Translations under genes and position numbers: made by a program
Shown: piece by piece, positions 25,408-33,644 of the stretch
Numbering within the stretch: position 1 is the stretch's first letter
How the letters are laid out: each line of letters opens with the position of its first letter
Notes under the pieces: model-generated
Told to the model about the DNA's origin: nothing
Databases searched by the model: none
Seen by the model: the letters and a program-made list of their open reading frames with translations, nothing else
Origin: Streptomyces rubradiris
Lineage (GTDB): Bacteria; Actinomycetota; Actinomycetes; Streptomycetales; Streptomycetaceae
Direction of reading: 5' to 3'
DNA: 64,000 nucleotides
Assembly (NCBI RefSeq): GCF_016860525.1
Contig: NZ_BNEA01000015.1
Span: 3,100,001 to 3,164,000 of the forward strand

Positions 25408-27039
25408 ATGGGCGCAACGCTGCGCGCACTGCGCGCTCTCGTTCTGCTGCTCGGCTTCTATCTGCTGAGCCTCGTCCTGCTCGCCGCGCTGGCCGGCGTC
25501 GACGTCCTCGTCTTCAGCTGGGGACACGGCGCGCTCACGGCGAAGGTCGGCTTCGTCACGGTGCTGCTGGCCATCCCCGTGGTCCGGGGCATGCTGATGC
25601 TGCGCACCCCGAAGGGCGAGGACCCGCCCGGCCTCCCGGTCACCGACACCGATGAACCCCGGCTGTGGGCGCTGGTGCGCGAGCTGGCCGCGGCGGCCGG
25701 CACCCGCGCCCCCGACCGCCTCCTGCTCACCGGCGAGGTCAACGCCTCGGTCAGCGAGGAGCCGCGGCTGCTCGGCCTGCTGCCCGGCCCGCGCCGCCTC
25801 ACGCTCGGCGTGCCGCTGCTGACCGGCCTGACCGAGGCCCAGCTGCGCTCCGTGCTCGCCCACGAGTTCGGTCACTTCACCGGCGGCGACACCCGGCTGT
25901 CCGCGCTGGTGGTGCGCGGGCGCGTGCAGATCGGCCGGGTCATCGGGCAGTTCCACGCCAAGGCGGACGGCAAGGTGGCCGCCGACCGGGCCCGGCAGGA
26001 GCAGGCGTCCGCCAAGCGGGTCGCCAAGGGCCGCAAGGCCAAGGAGATCGACACCACCGGTGTCGGGGCGACGTACCGGACGATGGCGCGGATCTACACC
26101 GCCTACGGCAAGCTCTATCTGCGTGCCTCCCTGTCCACCGCGCGCGGCCAGGAGTACGCCGCCGACCTGACCGCCGCCCGGATCGCCGGGCGGGACGCGA
26201 CCGCGTCGGCGCTGCGCGAGATCCCGGCGCTGTCCGCCTCCCACGACTTCTACCTGGACTCCTACGCCACGCTGGGTGTGCACGCCCGGCTGCTGCCGCC
26301 GCGCGGCGAGTTCTTCGGCGGCTTCGGCCGGCTGCTGACCGCCCGGGAGCTGGAGCTGGCGGGGCTGCGCGCGGAGCTGCCGGAGACGCCTGCGGGGCCG
26401 TACGACTCCCACCCGCCGATCGCCGACCGGGTACGGCGGATCGAGGCGCTGCCCGCCGACGGGCGCACCGACGAGGCCCGGGGCGCGGCGCTGGCGCTGC
26501 TGACCGACCCGGAACGCACCCTGGGCGCGCTGGAGGACGCCGTCCTCCTGGACGAACTGCTCGCCTGCCCGCGCGCCGCCGGCTGGGAGGAACTGCTGAA
26601 CGCCTCGATGGCCGCCGGCCTGGCCACCACCCAGACCCCGCTGCACCGGGCGCTGACCGCGTACACCGGACAGCCGGCCACCCTGTCCGCGCTGCTGGAC
26701 GTCATCGACGACGGCCGGCTGTGGCGGCTGGCGGAGCGGCTGCCGCTGTCGGAGGAGGCGGCGGCCGCGAAGGGGCGGGCGTTCCGCGAGTTCGTACGGC
26801 CGACGCTGCTCCGCTCGCTGCGCACGATGGTGCTGGCCGAGTTCAGCGCCTGTTCACTGCTGAGCTGGGAGTTCTCCTGGACCAGCCCGGCGACCGTACG
26901 GCTGCCCGGCTGGGAGGCGGGCACCGGGGACGACAGCCCCGAGGCCGAGCTGGACGCGGCCCTGGAGGCGGCGGTCGCCGACCACCCCGACACCGGCCGG
27001 CTGCGCGCCCTGCTGCCGCCGGCGGTCCGGAACGCCTGA
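25408..27039 (+). CDS. M48-family zinc metallopeptidase, membrane-bound
   Basis: A 543-residue protease. Two N-terminal transmembrane helices (ALVLLLGFYLLSLVLLAALA and VGFVTVLLAIPVVRGMLML) precede the M48 catalytic domain with HEFGH (His152, Glu153, His156) and the third-ligand region QEYAADLTAARIAG. The C-terminal half (after about residue 300) is helical and specific to this group. Family members such as HtpX cleave membrane or misfolded proteins. ATG 25408 directly begins the first helix; the open frame extends upstream without coding character. It sits between two related membrane-anchored proteins. Confidence 0.9.
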   Translation: MGATLRALRALVLLLGFYLLSLVLLAALAGVDVLVFSWGHGALTAKVGFVTVLLAIPVVRGMLMLRTPKGEDPPGLPVTDTDEPRLWALVRELAAAAGTRAPDRLLLTGEVNASVSEEPRLLGLLPGPRRLTLGVPLLTGLTEAQLRSVLAHEFGHFTGGDTRLSALVVRGRVQIGRVIGQFHAKADGKVAADRARQEQASAKRVAKGRKAKEIDTTGVGATYRTMARIYTAYGKLYLRASLSTARGQEYAADLTAARIAGRDATASALREIPALSASHDFYLDSYATLGVHARLLPPRGEFFGGFGRLLTARELELAGLRAELPETPAGPYDSHPPIADRVRRIEALPADGRTDEARGAALALLTDPERTLGALEDAVLLDELLACPRAAGWEELLNASMAAGLATTQTPLHRALTAYTGQPATLSALLDVIDDGRLWRLAERLPLSEEAAAAKGRAFREFVRPTLLRSLRTMVLAEFSACSLLSWEFSWTSPATVRLPGWEAGTGDDSPEAELDAALEAAVADHPDTGRLRALLPPAVRNA

Positions 27040-27191
27040 CCGCCTCACCCGCACGCCCCGCAGGGCCCCCAGACCCACCAGTCCCGCGCCGCCCGCCAGA
27101 CCCTCACGGCCCGCCAGTCTCACCTGGCCCGCGGGTCCCGCGGGCCCGACCGGCCCCGCAAGCCCCATTCGACACGAACGGACCGACCCGC

Positions 27192-28316
27192 ATGACCGTC
27201 CTCTTCTGGATCCTCGGGATCCTGGCCGTCCCTACGGCGATCTTCCTGCTGTGGCTGCTCTGGGTGTTCCTGAAGGAACTCTTCTCGCCGAGCCCCGACG
27301 AGGGTGACACCGACGCCGAAGCCGAGGCCGCGCAGGCCGCCAAGGCCGCCGCGAAGCTCGGTCTGCTGCCTGCCGAGCGGCAGGACACCGACCTCGCCGC
27401 GCCGCTGCCGGAGCCGTGGACGGCGGCGCTGGCCGCCGTGCGCGGCGGTGACTGGCGGCCCGCCGCCGACCTGCTCGGGGCGGTGGGCCGGGACTGGGAG
27501 CGCCGCTCGGCGCTCGCCTATCTGCTGGCCGACCGCGCGGCCGAGGAGGACGCGTGGCTGCTGGCCTGGGAGGCGGCCCGGCCCGACGACCCGGACGCGG
27601 CCGTGGTCCGCGCGCGCAGCACGGTGATCCTGGCCTGGAAGATCAGGGGCGCGAAGACGGCGAAGTACACGACCCAGGAGCAGGCCGAGGGTTTCCACCG
27701 CACGCTGGTCTCCGCCCGCGAGGAGATCGCGCGGGCGGCGGCGCTGAACCCCGACGACCCGACCCCGTTCGTCGCGGAGATCTGGGTGGCGCTGGGCCTC
27801 GGCTACCCGAACGCGCGGATGGACGAGCTGTGGACGGAGATCACCTCGCGTGCCCCGCACCACTACGAGGCGCACTTCTCGGCGCTGCAGTACTGGTGCG
27901 CGAAGTGGCGCGGCTCCGAGCGGCTGGCCCGCGAGTTCGCCGAGCGGGCGGCGGCCGGCGCGCCGCTGGGCAGCCTGCTGACCGCGCTGCCGCTGATCGC
28001 GCACTTCGAGCACGACGAGTCGGACGACACCGAGGCCGACAACACGCCGGAGATGCGGGCCCGGGTCGAGGCGGCGCTCGCGGACGCGGCGGCGGCCGAC
28101 CCGTCCCATCCGCGGCTGCCGGAACTGCGTCACCTGCTGGCGTACTACCTGCACCTGCAGGGCCGCAACGAGGCGGCGCTGGAGCAGTTCCGGCTGGTCG
28201 ACGGGCATGTGAACGCGCTGCCGTGGCGCTACCGCGGTGACATGGCCGACTACTACTGCCGGGTCCGCAACACGGCGGTCGAACTGGCGGAGGAGACGGC
28301 GGCGGCGGGGGTCTGA
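27192..28316 (+). CDS. Membrane-anchored helical-repeat protein, paralogue of 23909-25027
   Basis: A 374-residue protein with an N-terminal helix ([20 protein letters not shown]), an acidic/Ala linker and an all-helical region. It shares [20 protein letters not shown] and [11 protein letters not shown] with the upstream paralogue. The residues around WCxKWxGS are the best conserved between the two and may be the functional core. It follows the protease gene by about 150 bases and precedes msrA. Function unknown. Confidence 0.8.
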   Translation: MTVLFWILGILAVPTAIFLLWLLWVFLKELFSPSPDEGDTDAEAEAAQAAKAAAKLGLLPAERQDTDLAAPLPEPWTAALAAVRGGDWRPAADLLGAVGRDWERRSALAYLLADRAAEEDAWLLAWEAARPDDPDAAVVRARSTVILAWKIRGAKTAKYTTQEQAEGFHRTLVSAREEIARAAALNPDDPTPFVAEIWVALGLGYPNARMDELWTEITSRAPHHYEAHFSALQYWCAKWRGSERLAREFAERAAAGAPLGSLLTALPLIAHFEHDESDDTEADNTPEMRARVEAALADAAAADPSHPRLPELRHLLAYYLHLQGRNEAALEQFRLVDGHVNALPWRYRGDMADYYCRVRNTAVELAEETAAAGV

Positions 28317-28404
28317 CCGGAATGCGCGAGGCGCGAGAGGCGTTGTAGGGGTGCCGGCGCCGCCGAGGCGGCCGGCGCCCAGCCCCGACCGACAGGGAGA
28401 CCCG

Positions 28405-29070
28405 ATGCTCTTCGGCCGCACGCCCCAGCTGCCCACCCCCGAGCAGGCGCTCAAGGGCCGCCCCGCGCTCGCCTTCGCGGTCCCGGAACGCCACACCGTG
28501 CTCGGCACGCCGCTGCTCGGCCCCTACCCCGAGGGCCTGGAGACCGCCGACTTCGGCCTGGGCTGCTTCTGGGGCGCCGAGCGCGAGTTCTGGCAGCTCC
28601 CGGCGGGCGTGTTCACGACCTTGGTCGGTTACCAGGGCGGTTACACGGAGAACCCGACGTACGAGGAGGTCTGCTCGGGCCTGACCGGTCACACGGAGGT
28701 GGTCCGGGTGGTGTTCGACCCGCGGCAGATCTCGTACGACGACCTGCTGAAGACGTTCTGGGAGTCGCACGACCCGACGCAGGGCTTCCGGCAGGGCAAC
28801 GACGTGGGCACGCAGTACCGTTCGGCGATCTACACGCACACCCCGGAGCAGGCCGCGGCGGCCAAGGCCTCCCGCGACGCCTACCAGAAGGTCCTGACCT
28901 CCTCCGGCTACGGCGAGATCACCACGGAGATCCTCCCGGCCGAGGGTCGTGCCTTCTACCCGGCCGAGGCCTACCACCAGCAGTACCTGGACAAGAACCC
29001 GGCGGGCTACTGCGGCCTGGGCGGCACCGGCGTGTCCTGCCCGGTCGGCGTGGCCAGGGCGAACGGCTGA
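28405..29070 (+). CDS. msrA: Peptide methionine (S)-S-oxide reductase
   Basis: A 221-residue repair enzyme reducing methionine-S-sulfoxide with thioredoxin. The catalytic Cys54 lies in [27 protein letters not shown] and [20 protein letters not shown] are standard MsrA blocks; C-terminal Cys residues ([11 protein letters not shown]) would resolve the sulfenic acid. An AGGGAG site precedes ATG 28405. The N-terminal extension of about 45 residues is typical for actinobacteria. It is the last core gene before the low-GC island. Confidence 0.96.
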   Translation: MLFGRTPQLPTPEQALKGRPALAFAVPERHTVLGTPLLGPYPEGLETADFGLGCFWGAEREFWQLPAGVFTTLVGYQGGYTENPTYEEVCSGLTGHTEVVRVVFDPRQISYDDLLKTFWESHDPTQGFRQGNDVGTQYRSAIYTHTPEQAAAAKASRDAYQKVLTSSGYGEITTEILPAEGRAFYPAEAYHQQYLDKNPAGYCGLGGTGVSCPVGVARANG

Positions 29071-29235
29071 TCCAAGCGACTGGGCTTGGGGGAAGACGAG
29101 CGCAGGGTGAGCAGCAAGTAGTGGCCGCTCCCACGGTCCAACACCGCGACGTGCCGAGCGGACAACACCAGTGCTGCCCACTCGGCGCGACTCCGCGGGT
29201 GCCGTGGCAGACACCCGACTAACACTCAAGTGACC

Positions 29236-29241
29236 TAGACT
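29236..29241 (+). promoter_or_regulatory. Candidate -10 box of the EACC1-caspase operon
   Basis: TAGACT (TANNNT) lies 31 bases before GTG 29273, with an AAGGGG ribosome site between them. No -35 hexamer is convincing. Confidence 0.35.
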
Positions 29242-29272
29242 GACGGCGACTTGGGGTAAGGGGTGTGTCTGA

Positions 29273-29638
29273 GTGATTCTTCGGATCGGCATGGCGGGGC
29301 CTAGCGAGATCGACGAGTTGCGATCATTCCGAACATGGCTCTTGGAGACGCCCGAAATCCGTCAACACTGCGAGATATCCTGGGTTGCCAGACCACCAAC
29401 TCTCAACGAAATGGGCGGCGATACGGTCGACGTCCTCCAGCTTGTTACCGACAACTTCTGGCAGGTCAGCACCTTCGCCTTAGCGTTTACCACTTGGCGT
29501 CGCACCAGATACAGAGCTTCGACGATAACCATTGAGCACAATGACACAATAGTCACCATAGAGGGAAACGACGAGCAGGCTGCACAGCGAATTGTCAGCG
29601 CATTGATGACCGAGCAGGAGCATCGTGATCCTTCCTGA
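29273..29638 (+). CDS. EACC1-type (effector-associated constant component) small protein
   Basis: A 121-residue protein with the pattern of the EACC1 family, small partners encoded beside caspase-like or other effectors in bacterial conflict systems: an acidic/hydrophobic start (EIDELRSFRTWLLETPEIRQ), a Pro/Leu middle (PPTLNEMGGDTVDVLQLVTD), a hydrophobic amphipathic stretch (VSTFALAFTTWRRTRYR) and a terminal beta hairpin (ASTITIEHNDTIVTIEGND). The start is GTG 29273 with AAGGGG upstream. It overlaps the caspase gene by 14 bases. GC is low for the region (29 of 60 bases at 29521-29580), and codon 70 is the rare TTA (29480-29482). Assignment is by remembered family pattern. Confidence 0.75.
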   Translation: MILRIGMAGPSEIDELRSFRTWLLETPEIRQHCEISWVARPPTLNEMGGDTVDVLQLVTDNFWQVSTFALAFTTWRRTRYRASTITIEHNDTIVTIEGNDEQAAQRIVSALMTEQEHRDPS

Positions 29639-31031
29639 CCCGCATCAGTCGCGCGCCATACTCGTAGGCGTCAGCAACTATACGACGATGCCAAAGCTGC
29701 CCACAGTGCGAAACAGCGTGGAAGCTCTGAGATATTCACTGACTGGAGCAGCGTCATGGAACCTACCATTCCAGAATTGCATCGCCATCCACGACCCCCG
29801 GAACACCGAAGAACTAGTAGATCCCATATTGGAATCTGCTAACGCAGCCAAGGACACACTTCTCCTCTACTACGCCGGGCACGGAGTAAAAGGCCACAAC
29901 CGAGGTGAACTGCGCCTGACGAGCACCTCGTCCCGTCCGGGCGCCCCCTATACGGCGACCCTCTACGATGACATCCGTGACATCTTGCTCAACTCCTCAG
30001 CCAGACGGCGCATCGTCATTCTTGATTGCTGTTACGCAGGCAGCGCGCTCGGCATTATGGCCGACCCAACTCAATCCCTAGCGGATTATGCACTGATCGA
30101 GGGGACGTATCTGATCGCAGCCGCCGGCGAAACACAGCCCGCTAGATCAGATGGCGAGAACGGCTTTACCGCGTTCACCGGGGAGCTAATCAACATATTG
30201 CGCAACGGAACGCCCGACGCCCACCTGGCATTGCTGGACCTAGACACTGTATTCAATCAGCTGACCCAGGCACTGCGAGCTAAATCACTCCCCACGCCCC
30301 AGAGAAGGGTCCGGAACTCTCCCGGAACCCTGGCCATCGCCTGGAATCGGCAATGGATGGAACAGCAACTGAATAAACTCCATGCAGCGAGTGCAAACTC
30401 CGACCAGGCGCCCGTAAATACAGCCATCACCGCACCGGAGACCCCCCTTCCGCTGCCCTTTATTGAACTGCCCCCTCCCTCGAAACAGACCGTAGGGAAA
30501 TCGACCCAGTCGGCCTCGAACACCGATGAAGCGCATCCCACCCCGAACAGGCAATCTTTGCGGGAACGATGGCCTGCAATACTCGAGGCAGTAAAGAACT
30601 ACAGAAGGTTCACCTGGATCCTACTCAGCCAGAATGCAACAGTCATCGAGTTCACCGAAGACAAACTGCACCTCGGGTTTTCCAACCAGGGAGGCCTTGA
30701 CAACTACGTAGGCTCCGGCTCCGAGACAGTCCTCAAACGGGCCATCTCTGAAGAATTGGATATAGAGTGCCAAATTCAGGCAACCACCATCGAACCCACC
30801 CCACCCCGGGGCGACCGGAGCGTTACTGCACCTCGTAAATCCGGAGAATCAAACTTCACTATCCTTGCCATTGGCGACGAGATAGATCACGATGCGTTTG
30901 GGCGCGGTGTCGTACTGTCGACCAACAATAGTGGAGGCTCCGCCGAGGCCACCGTCGACTTCGGAGACGGGAAACCCAAGAGGCTTTTACTTAAATACGC
31001 ACCGATCGCGAAGGTGACAAGGATGGAGTAA
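29625..31031 (+). CDS. Caspase-like protease fused to DnaX-tau-like and UvrD/PcrA Tudor-like C-terminal segments
   Basis: A 468-residue multidomain protein. Residues 8-240 are a caspase-fold peptidase: SRAILVGVSNYT, then YYAGHGVKG with catalytic His86 and VILDCCYAGS with Cys136 as the expected nucleophile. Residues 245-310 are a flexible Pro/Thr/Ser linker. Residues 311-387 (RERWPAILEAVK, TWILLSQNATV, LHLGFSNQGGLDN, VLKRAISEEL) strongly resemble the C-terminal domain of actinobacterial DNA polymerase III gamma/tau. Residues 415-466 (GDEIDHDAFGRGVVLST, ATVDFGDGKPKRLLLKYAP) resemble the Tudor-like end of UvrD/PcrA helicases, which contacts RNA polymerase. GTG 29625 has GGAG at 29617 and overlaps the EACC1 gene. 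Codon 455 is TTA (30987-30989). It is probably a conflict effector activated by a replication or transcription signal; that role is inference. Confidence 0.85.
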   Translation: MILPDPHQSRAILVGVSNYTTMPKLPTVRNSVEALRYSLTGAASWNLPFQNCIAIHDPRNTEELVDPILESANAAKDTLLLYYAGHGVKGHNRGELRLTSTSSRPGAPYTATLYDDIRDILLNSSARRRIVILDCCYAGSALGIMADPTQSLADYALIEGTYLIAAAGETQPARSDGENGFTAFTGELINILRNGTPDAHLALLDLDTVFNQLTQALRAKSLPTPQRRVRNSPGTLAIAWNRQWMEQQLNKLHAASANSDQAPVNTAITAPETPLPLPFIELPPPSKQTVGKSTQSASNTDEAHPTPNRQSLRERWPAILEAVKNYRRFTWILLSQNATVIEFTEDKLHLGFSNQGGLDNYVGSGSETVLKRAISEELDIECQIQATTIEPTPPRGDRSVTAPRKSGESNFTILAIGDEIDHDAFGRGVVLSTNNSGGSAEATVDFGDGKPKRLLLKYAPIAKVTRME

Positions 31032-31154
31032 AGCAGCCGCTGACAGCGGGATGGTGTTTTCCCTGCAACGCTTCCAGTCCAAGGCTTCCGCCAACTAACG
31101 CGATGGGTGGATCGGCCCCGTTGGACTGTGAGAAGGCGGTGTCTGACAGCTGGT

Positions 31155-31475
31155 GGCTGCACGAGATACTGCTCGCCGACCGGGGCCGGGCCGGCTCGAA
31201 GCATCTCCTGACCACCGACAAGCAGACCTTCTCGCGCTCCTGCTGACCGGTGGCAACCGAAATGACGTAGCCCAGATGCTGCCCTTGCTCGACGCAACCC
31301 ACCGGTCCGCGGAAAGGCCGGTCGTCCCTGCCACGAGCCGGAACCGCTCTTCGCCGTCCGCGGCTACGACCTATACCACGATCAGGTCAGCGAGAGGGGC
31401 ATCCTGCCGGCCATTGCCCACCGGGGGACGCCGCACGGCACCGGGCTGGGTCCCTACCGCTGGAGCAGGCCCTCC
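31155..31475 (+). pseudogene. Decayed IS5-type transposase fragment
   Basis: Three frames carry transposase pieces in order: DRGRAGSKHLLTTDKQ near 31180, LLLTGGNRNDVAQMLPLLDA near 31230-31290, and FAVRGYDLYHDQVSERGILP with IAHRGTPHGTGLGPYRW near 31350-31460. These are the DDE-domain blocks of actinobacterial IS5-family transposases, but frame shifts and a missing C-terminus make it non-functional. Terminal inverted repeats were not identified. It marks the downstream edge of the low-GC island. Confidence 0.8.
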
Positions 31476-31520
31476 CCGGTCACCGGCGTAAATATGGCGA
31501 CGGCCCCGGCTCGCGGCCCG

Positions 31521-31526
31521 TACATT
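31521..31526 (+). promoter_or_regulatory. -10 box for the S51-like gene
   Basis: TACATT fits TANNNT and lies 29 bases before ATG 31556, with GGGGAGGG between as ribosome site. Confidence 0.4.
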
Positions 31527-31555
31527 CGCCCCTTACGTCTGGTGAAGGGGAGGGC

Positions 31556-32281
31556 ATGGGCAGTCCGGTGTTTCTGATCGGTGGGGGCTGGGACCGCGCC
31601 GAGGTGTACGAACCGTTTCTGCGCCAGGTGCGCGGCGCGCGGCGGGTCGGGTGTCTGATCGTCGACGAGGGGGACGGGGCGGCGCAGTTCGAGCGGTACG
31701 CGGGGGTGCTGTCGAAGGCCGGGCCGGCGTGCGTGCCGGTGCCGCTGCTCGTACCGCTCGGCGGCCGGTTCGAGCCGGAGGCCGCGCTGGACGGGATCGA
31801 CGGGCTGCTGGTGTGCGGGGGGCTCACGCCCGCGTACCAGGAGGCGCTCGCGGAGTGCCTGAAGCGGCTGCCGGAGCTGCTGGCCGGGCGCGGCCTGCCG
31901 TACGCGGGTTTCTCCGCCGGTGCCGCCGTGGCCGCGCGGCGGGCCGTGGTCGGCGGCTGGCTGGTGGACGGGGTGCCGGTGTGCCCGGAGGAGACCGGGG
32001 AGGATCTGGCGGAGGTCGAGGTCCGGGCGGGGCTCGGGCTGGTGCCGTTCGCGGTGGACGTGCACGCCGCCCAGTGGGGGACGCTGGCCCGGCTGGTCGC
32101 GGTGGTCGGGCGGCGGCAGGCGCCGTACGGGGTCGCCGTGGACGAGGACACGCTGCTCGGCGTCCGGGACGGCGAGGCCCGGGTGTCCGGCGCCGGACGG
32201 GTGCACGTGGTGCGTCCCGCCCCGGACGGGGGCGTGACGGTACGGGCGTACGGCGCTGGGGAGGGCTTCGCCCTGCGGTAA
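31556..32281 (+). CDS. Peptidase S51 / class I glutamine-amidotransferase-like protein
   Basis: A 241-residue protein with the dipeptidase E/cyanophycinase fold: an N-terminal strand FLIGGGWD, the nucleophile-elbow GFSAGAA with Ser120, and later histidine-containing segments (FAVDVHAAQWGTLARLVAVV). The order and spacing match S51-like hydrolases that cleave acidic dipeptides or related amides. It is standard GC-rich core DNA again, directly after the transposase remnant. ATG 31556 follows a strong GGGGAGGG site. Substrate unknown. Confidence 0.82.
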   Translation: MGSPVFLIGGGWDRAEVYEPFLRQVRGARRVGCLIVDEGDGAAQFERYAGVLSKAGPACVPVPLLVPLGGRFEPEAALDGIDGLLVCGGLTPAYQEALAECLKRLPELLAGRGLPYAGFSAGAAVAARRAVVGGWLVDGVPVCPEETGEDLAEVEVRAGLGLVPFAVDVHAAQWGTLARLVAVVGRRQAPYGVAVDEDTLLGVRDGEARVSGAGRVHVVRPAPDGGVTVRAYGAGEGFALR

Positions 32282-32289
32282 GGCGGAAG

Positions 32290-32330
32290 CGCACCCCGAA
32301 GGGGCGCGGGGAACTGCGCGAACAACCACG
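32290..32330 (+). repeat. Streptomyces interspersed repeat copy
   Basis: The motif AAGGGGCGCGGGGAACTGCG, followed by more shared bases, occurs here and in the opposite orientation near 47145-47180. This sequence recurs many times in Streptomyces genomes in intergenic positions; its role is unknown. Confidence 0.65.
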
Positions 32331-32431
32331 ACGGACCCGCACTCGGCGGACAACCCCCGGCAGGCAGACGATCCGGCCGCAGCCCGGCGAGGGCTGCGGC
32401 CGGCCAGGACTACGGCCCGGCGGACCGCAGG

Positions 32432-33475
32432 TCAGATCGTGGCGGTGTCGATCACGAAGCGGTAGCGGACATCGCTGGCCAGCACCCGCTCGTACGCCTC
32501 GTTGATCTCGGAGGCGGCGATCAGCTCTATTTCGGCGCCGATGCCGTGCCCCGCGCAGAAGTCCAGCATCTCCTGGGTCTCGCGGATGCCGCCGATCATG
32601 GAGCCCGCGAGGGTCTTGCCGCCGCCGATCACCGAGAAGAGGTTGAGCGAGACCGGCTCCTCGGGGGCGCCCACGTTCACCAGCGCGCCCTCCGTCTTCA
32701 GCAGCGACAGGTAGGCGTTGAAGTCCAGCGGGGCCGACACCGTGGACAGGATCAGGTCGAACGTGCCCCGCAGCTCCTCGAAGGTCTTCGGGTCGCTGGT
32801 GGCGTAGTAGTGGTCGGCGCCCAGCTTGAGCCCGTCGTCCTTCTTGCGCAGGGACTGCGACAGCACGGTCACCTCGGCGCCGAGCGCGTGCGCGATCTTC
32901 ACGCCCATGTGGCCGAGGCCGCCCATGCCGAGGACGGCGACCTTCTTGCCGGGGCCGGCGTTCCAGCGCTTCAGCGGGGAGTACGTGGTGATGCCGGCGC
33001 ACAGCAGCGGAGCGGCCACGTCCAGGGACAGCCCGTCGGGGATGCGGACGACGAAGTTCTCGTCGACGACGATCTTCTGCGAGTAGCCGCCGTGGTTGGG
33101 CGTGCCGTCCCGGCCGATGGCGTTGTACGTGGAGCCGAAGCCGCCGTTCAGGCAGTACTGCTCCTGCCCGGCCCGGCAGTTCTCGCACTCGCGGCAGGAG
33201 TCGACCAGGCAGCCGACGCCCACCCGGTCGCCGGCCTTGAACTTGGTCACGCCGGAGCCGACCTCCGACACGACGCCGGCGATCTCGTGGCCGGGGACCA
33301 TCGGGAAGATCGCCTCGCCCCAGCCCTCCCGGGCCTGGTGGATGTCGGAGTGGCAGATACCGGCGAACTTGATGTCGATCAGGACGTCGTACTCACCGAC
33401 CGCGCGTCGCTCGATGGTCGTGCGCTCCAGCGGAGCCTTCGCGGCGGGCGCGGCGTATGCGGCAACAGTGGTCAT
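32432..33475 (-). CDS. Zinc-dependent NAD(P) alcohol dehydrogenase (cinnamyl-alcohol type)
   Basis: A 347-residue medium-chain dehydrogenase. Catalytic zinc ligands are in GICHSD and PGHE, the structural zinc site is [15 protein letters not shown], and the Rossmann motif is [15 protein letters not shown]. The pattern ([17 protein letters not shown]) places it in the CAD/YahK-like group reducing aldehydes. It is divergent from an XRE-type regulator at 33645, a recurrent Streptomyces pair, so it is probably under that regulator's control. The physiological aldehyde is unknown. Confidence 0.94.
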   Translation of the reverse strand: MTTVAAYAAPAAKAPLERTTIERRAVGEYDVLIDIKFAGICHSDIHQAREGWGEAIFPMVPGHEIAGVVSEVGSGVTKFKAGDRVGVGCLVDSCRECENCRAGQEQYCLNGGFGSTYNAIGRDGTPNHGGYSQKIVVDENFVVRIPDGLSLDVAAPLLCAGITTYSPLKRWNAGPGKKVAVLGMGGLGHMGVKIAHALGAEVTVLSQSLRKKDDGLKLGADHYYATSDPKTFEELRGTFDLILSTVSAPLDFNAYLSLLKTEGALVNVGAPEEPVSLNLFSVIGGGKTLAGSMIGGIRETQEMLDFCAGHGIGAEIELIAASEINEAYERVLASDVRYRFVIDTATI

Positions 33476-33632
33476 GCCGGGGTTCTCCTAGCGGTCGTTC
33501 GCGCGCCCGGCTCCTGGTGCCGGGCACGGCGTCCAGCCTGCCGTACGTCGGGCGGCGTACCCAGACCACGCCTTTGCGTACGACCGCTGTGCGTACCACC
33601 AGCGAGATCAGGCTCGCCGGCATACGACCAGG

Positions 33633-33638
33633 AATACT
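33633..33638 (+). promoter_or_regulatory. -10 box of a leaderless promoter for the XRE regulator
   Basis: AATACT lies 6 bases before ATG 33645, with no ribosome site; this spacing predicts a leaderless mRNA. Confidence 0.4.
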
Positions 33639-33644
33639 GGACGC

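Noticed and set aside
30257..30554. Minus-strand open frames inside the caspase gene
   Set aside because: They are antisense to the caspase linker and have no homology-like motif or ribosome site.
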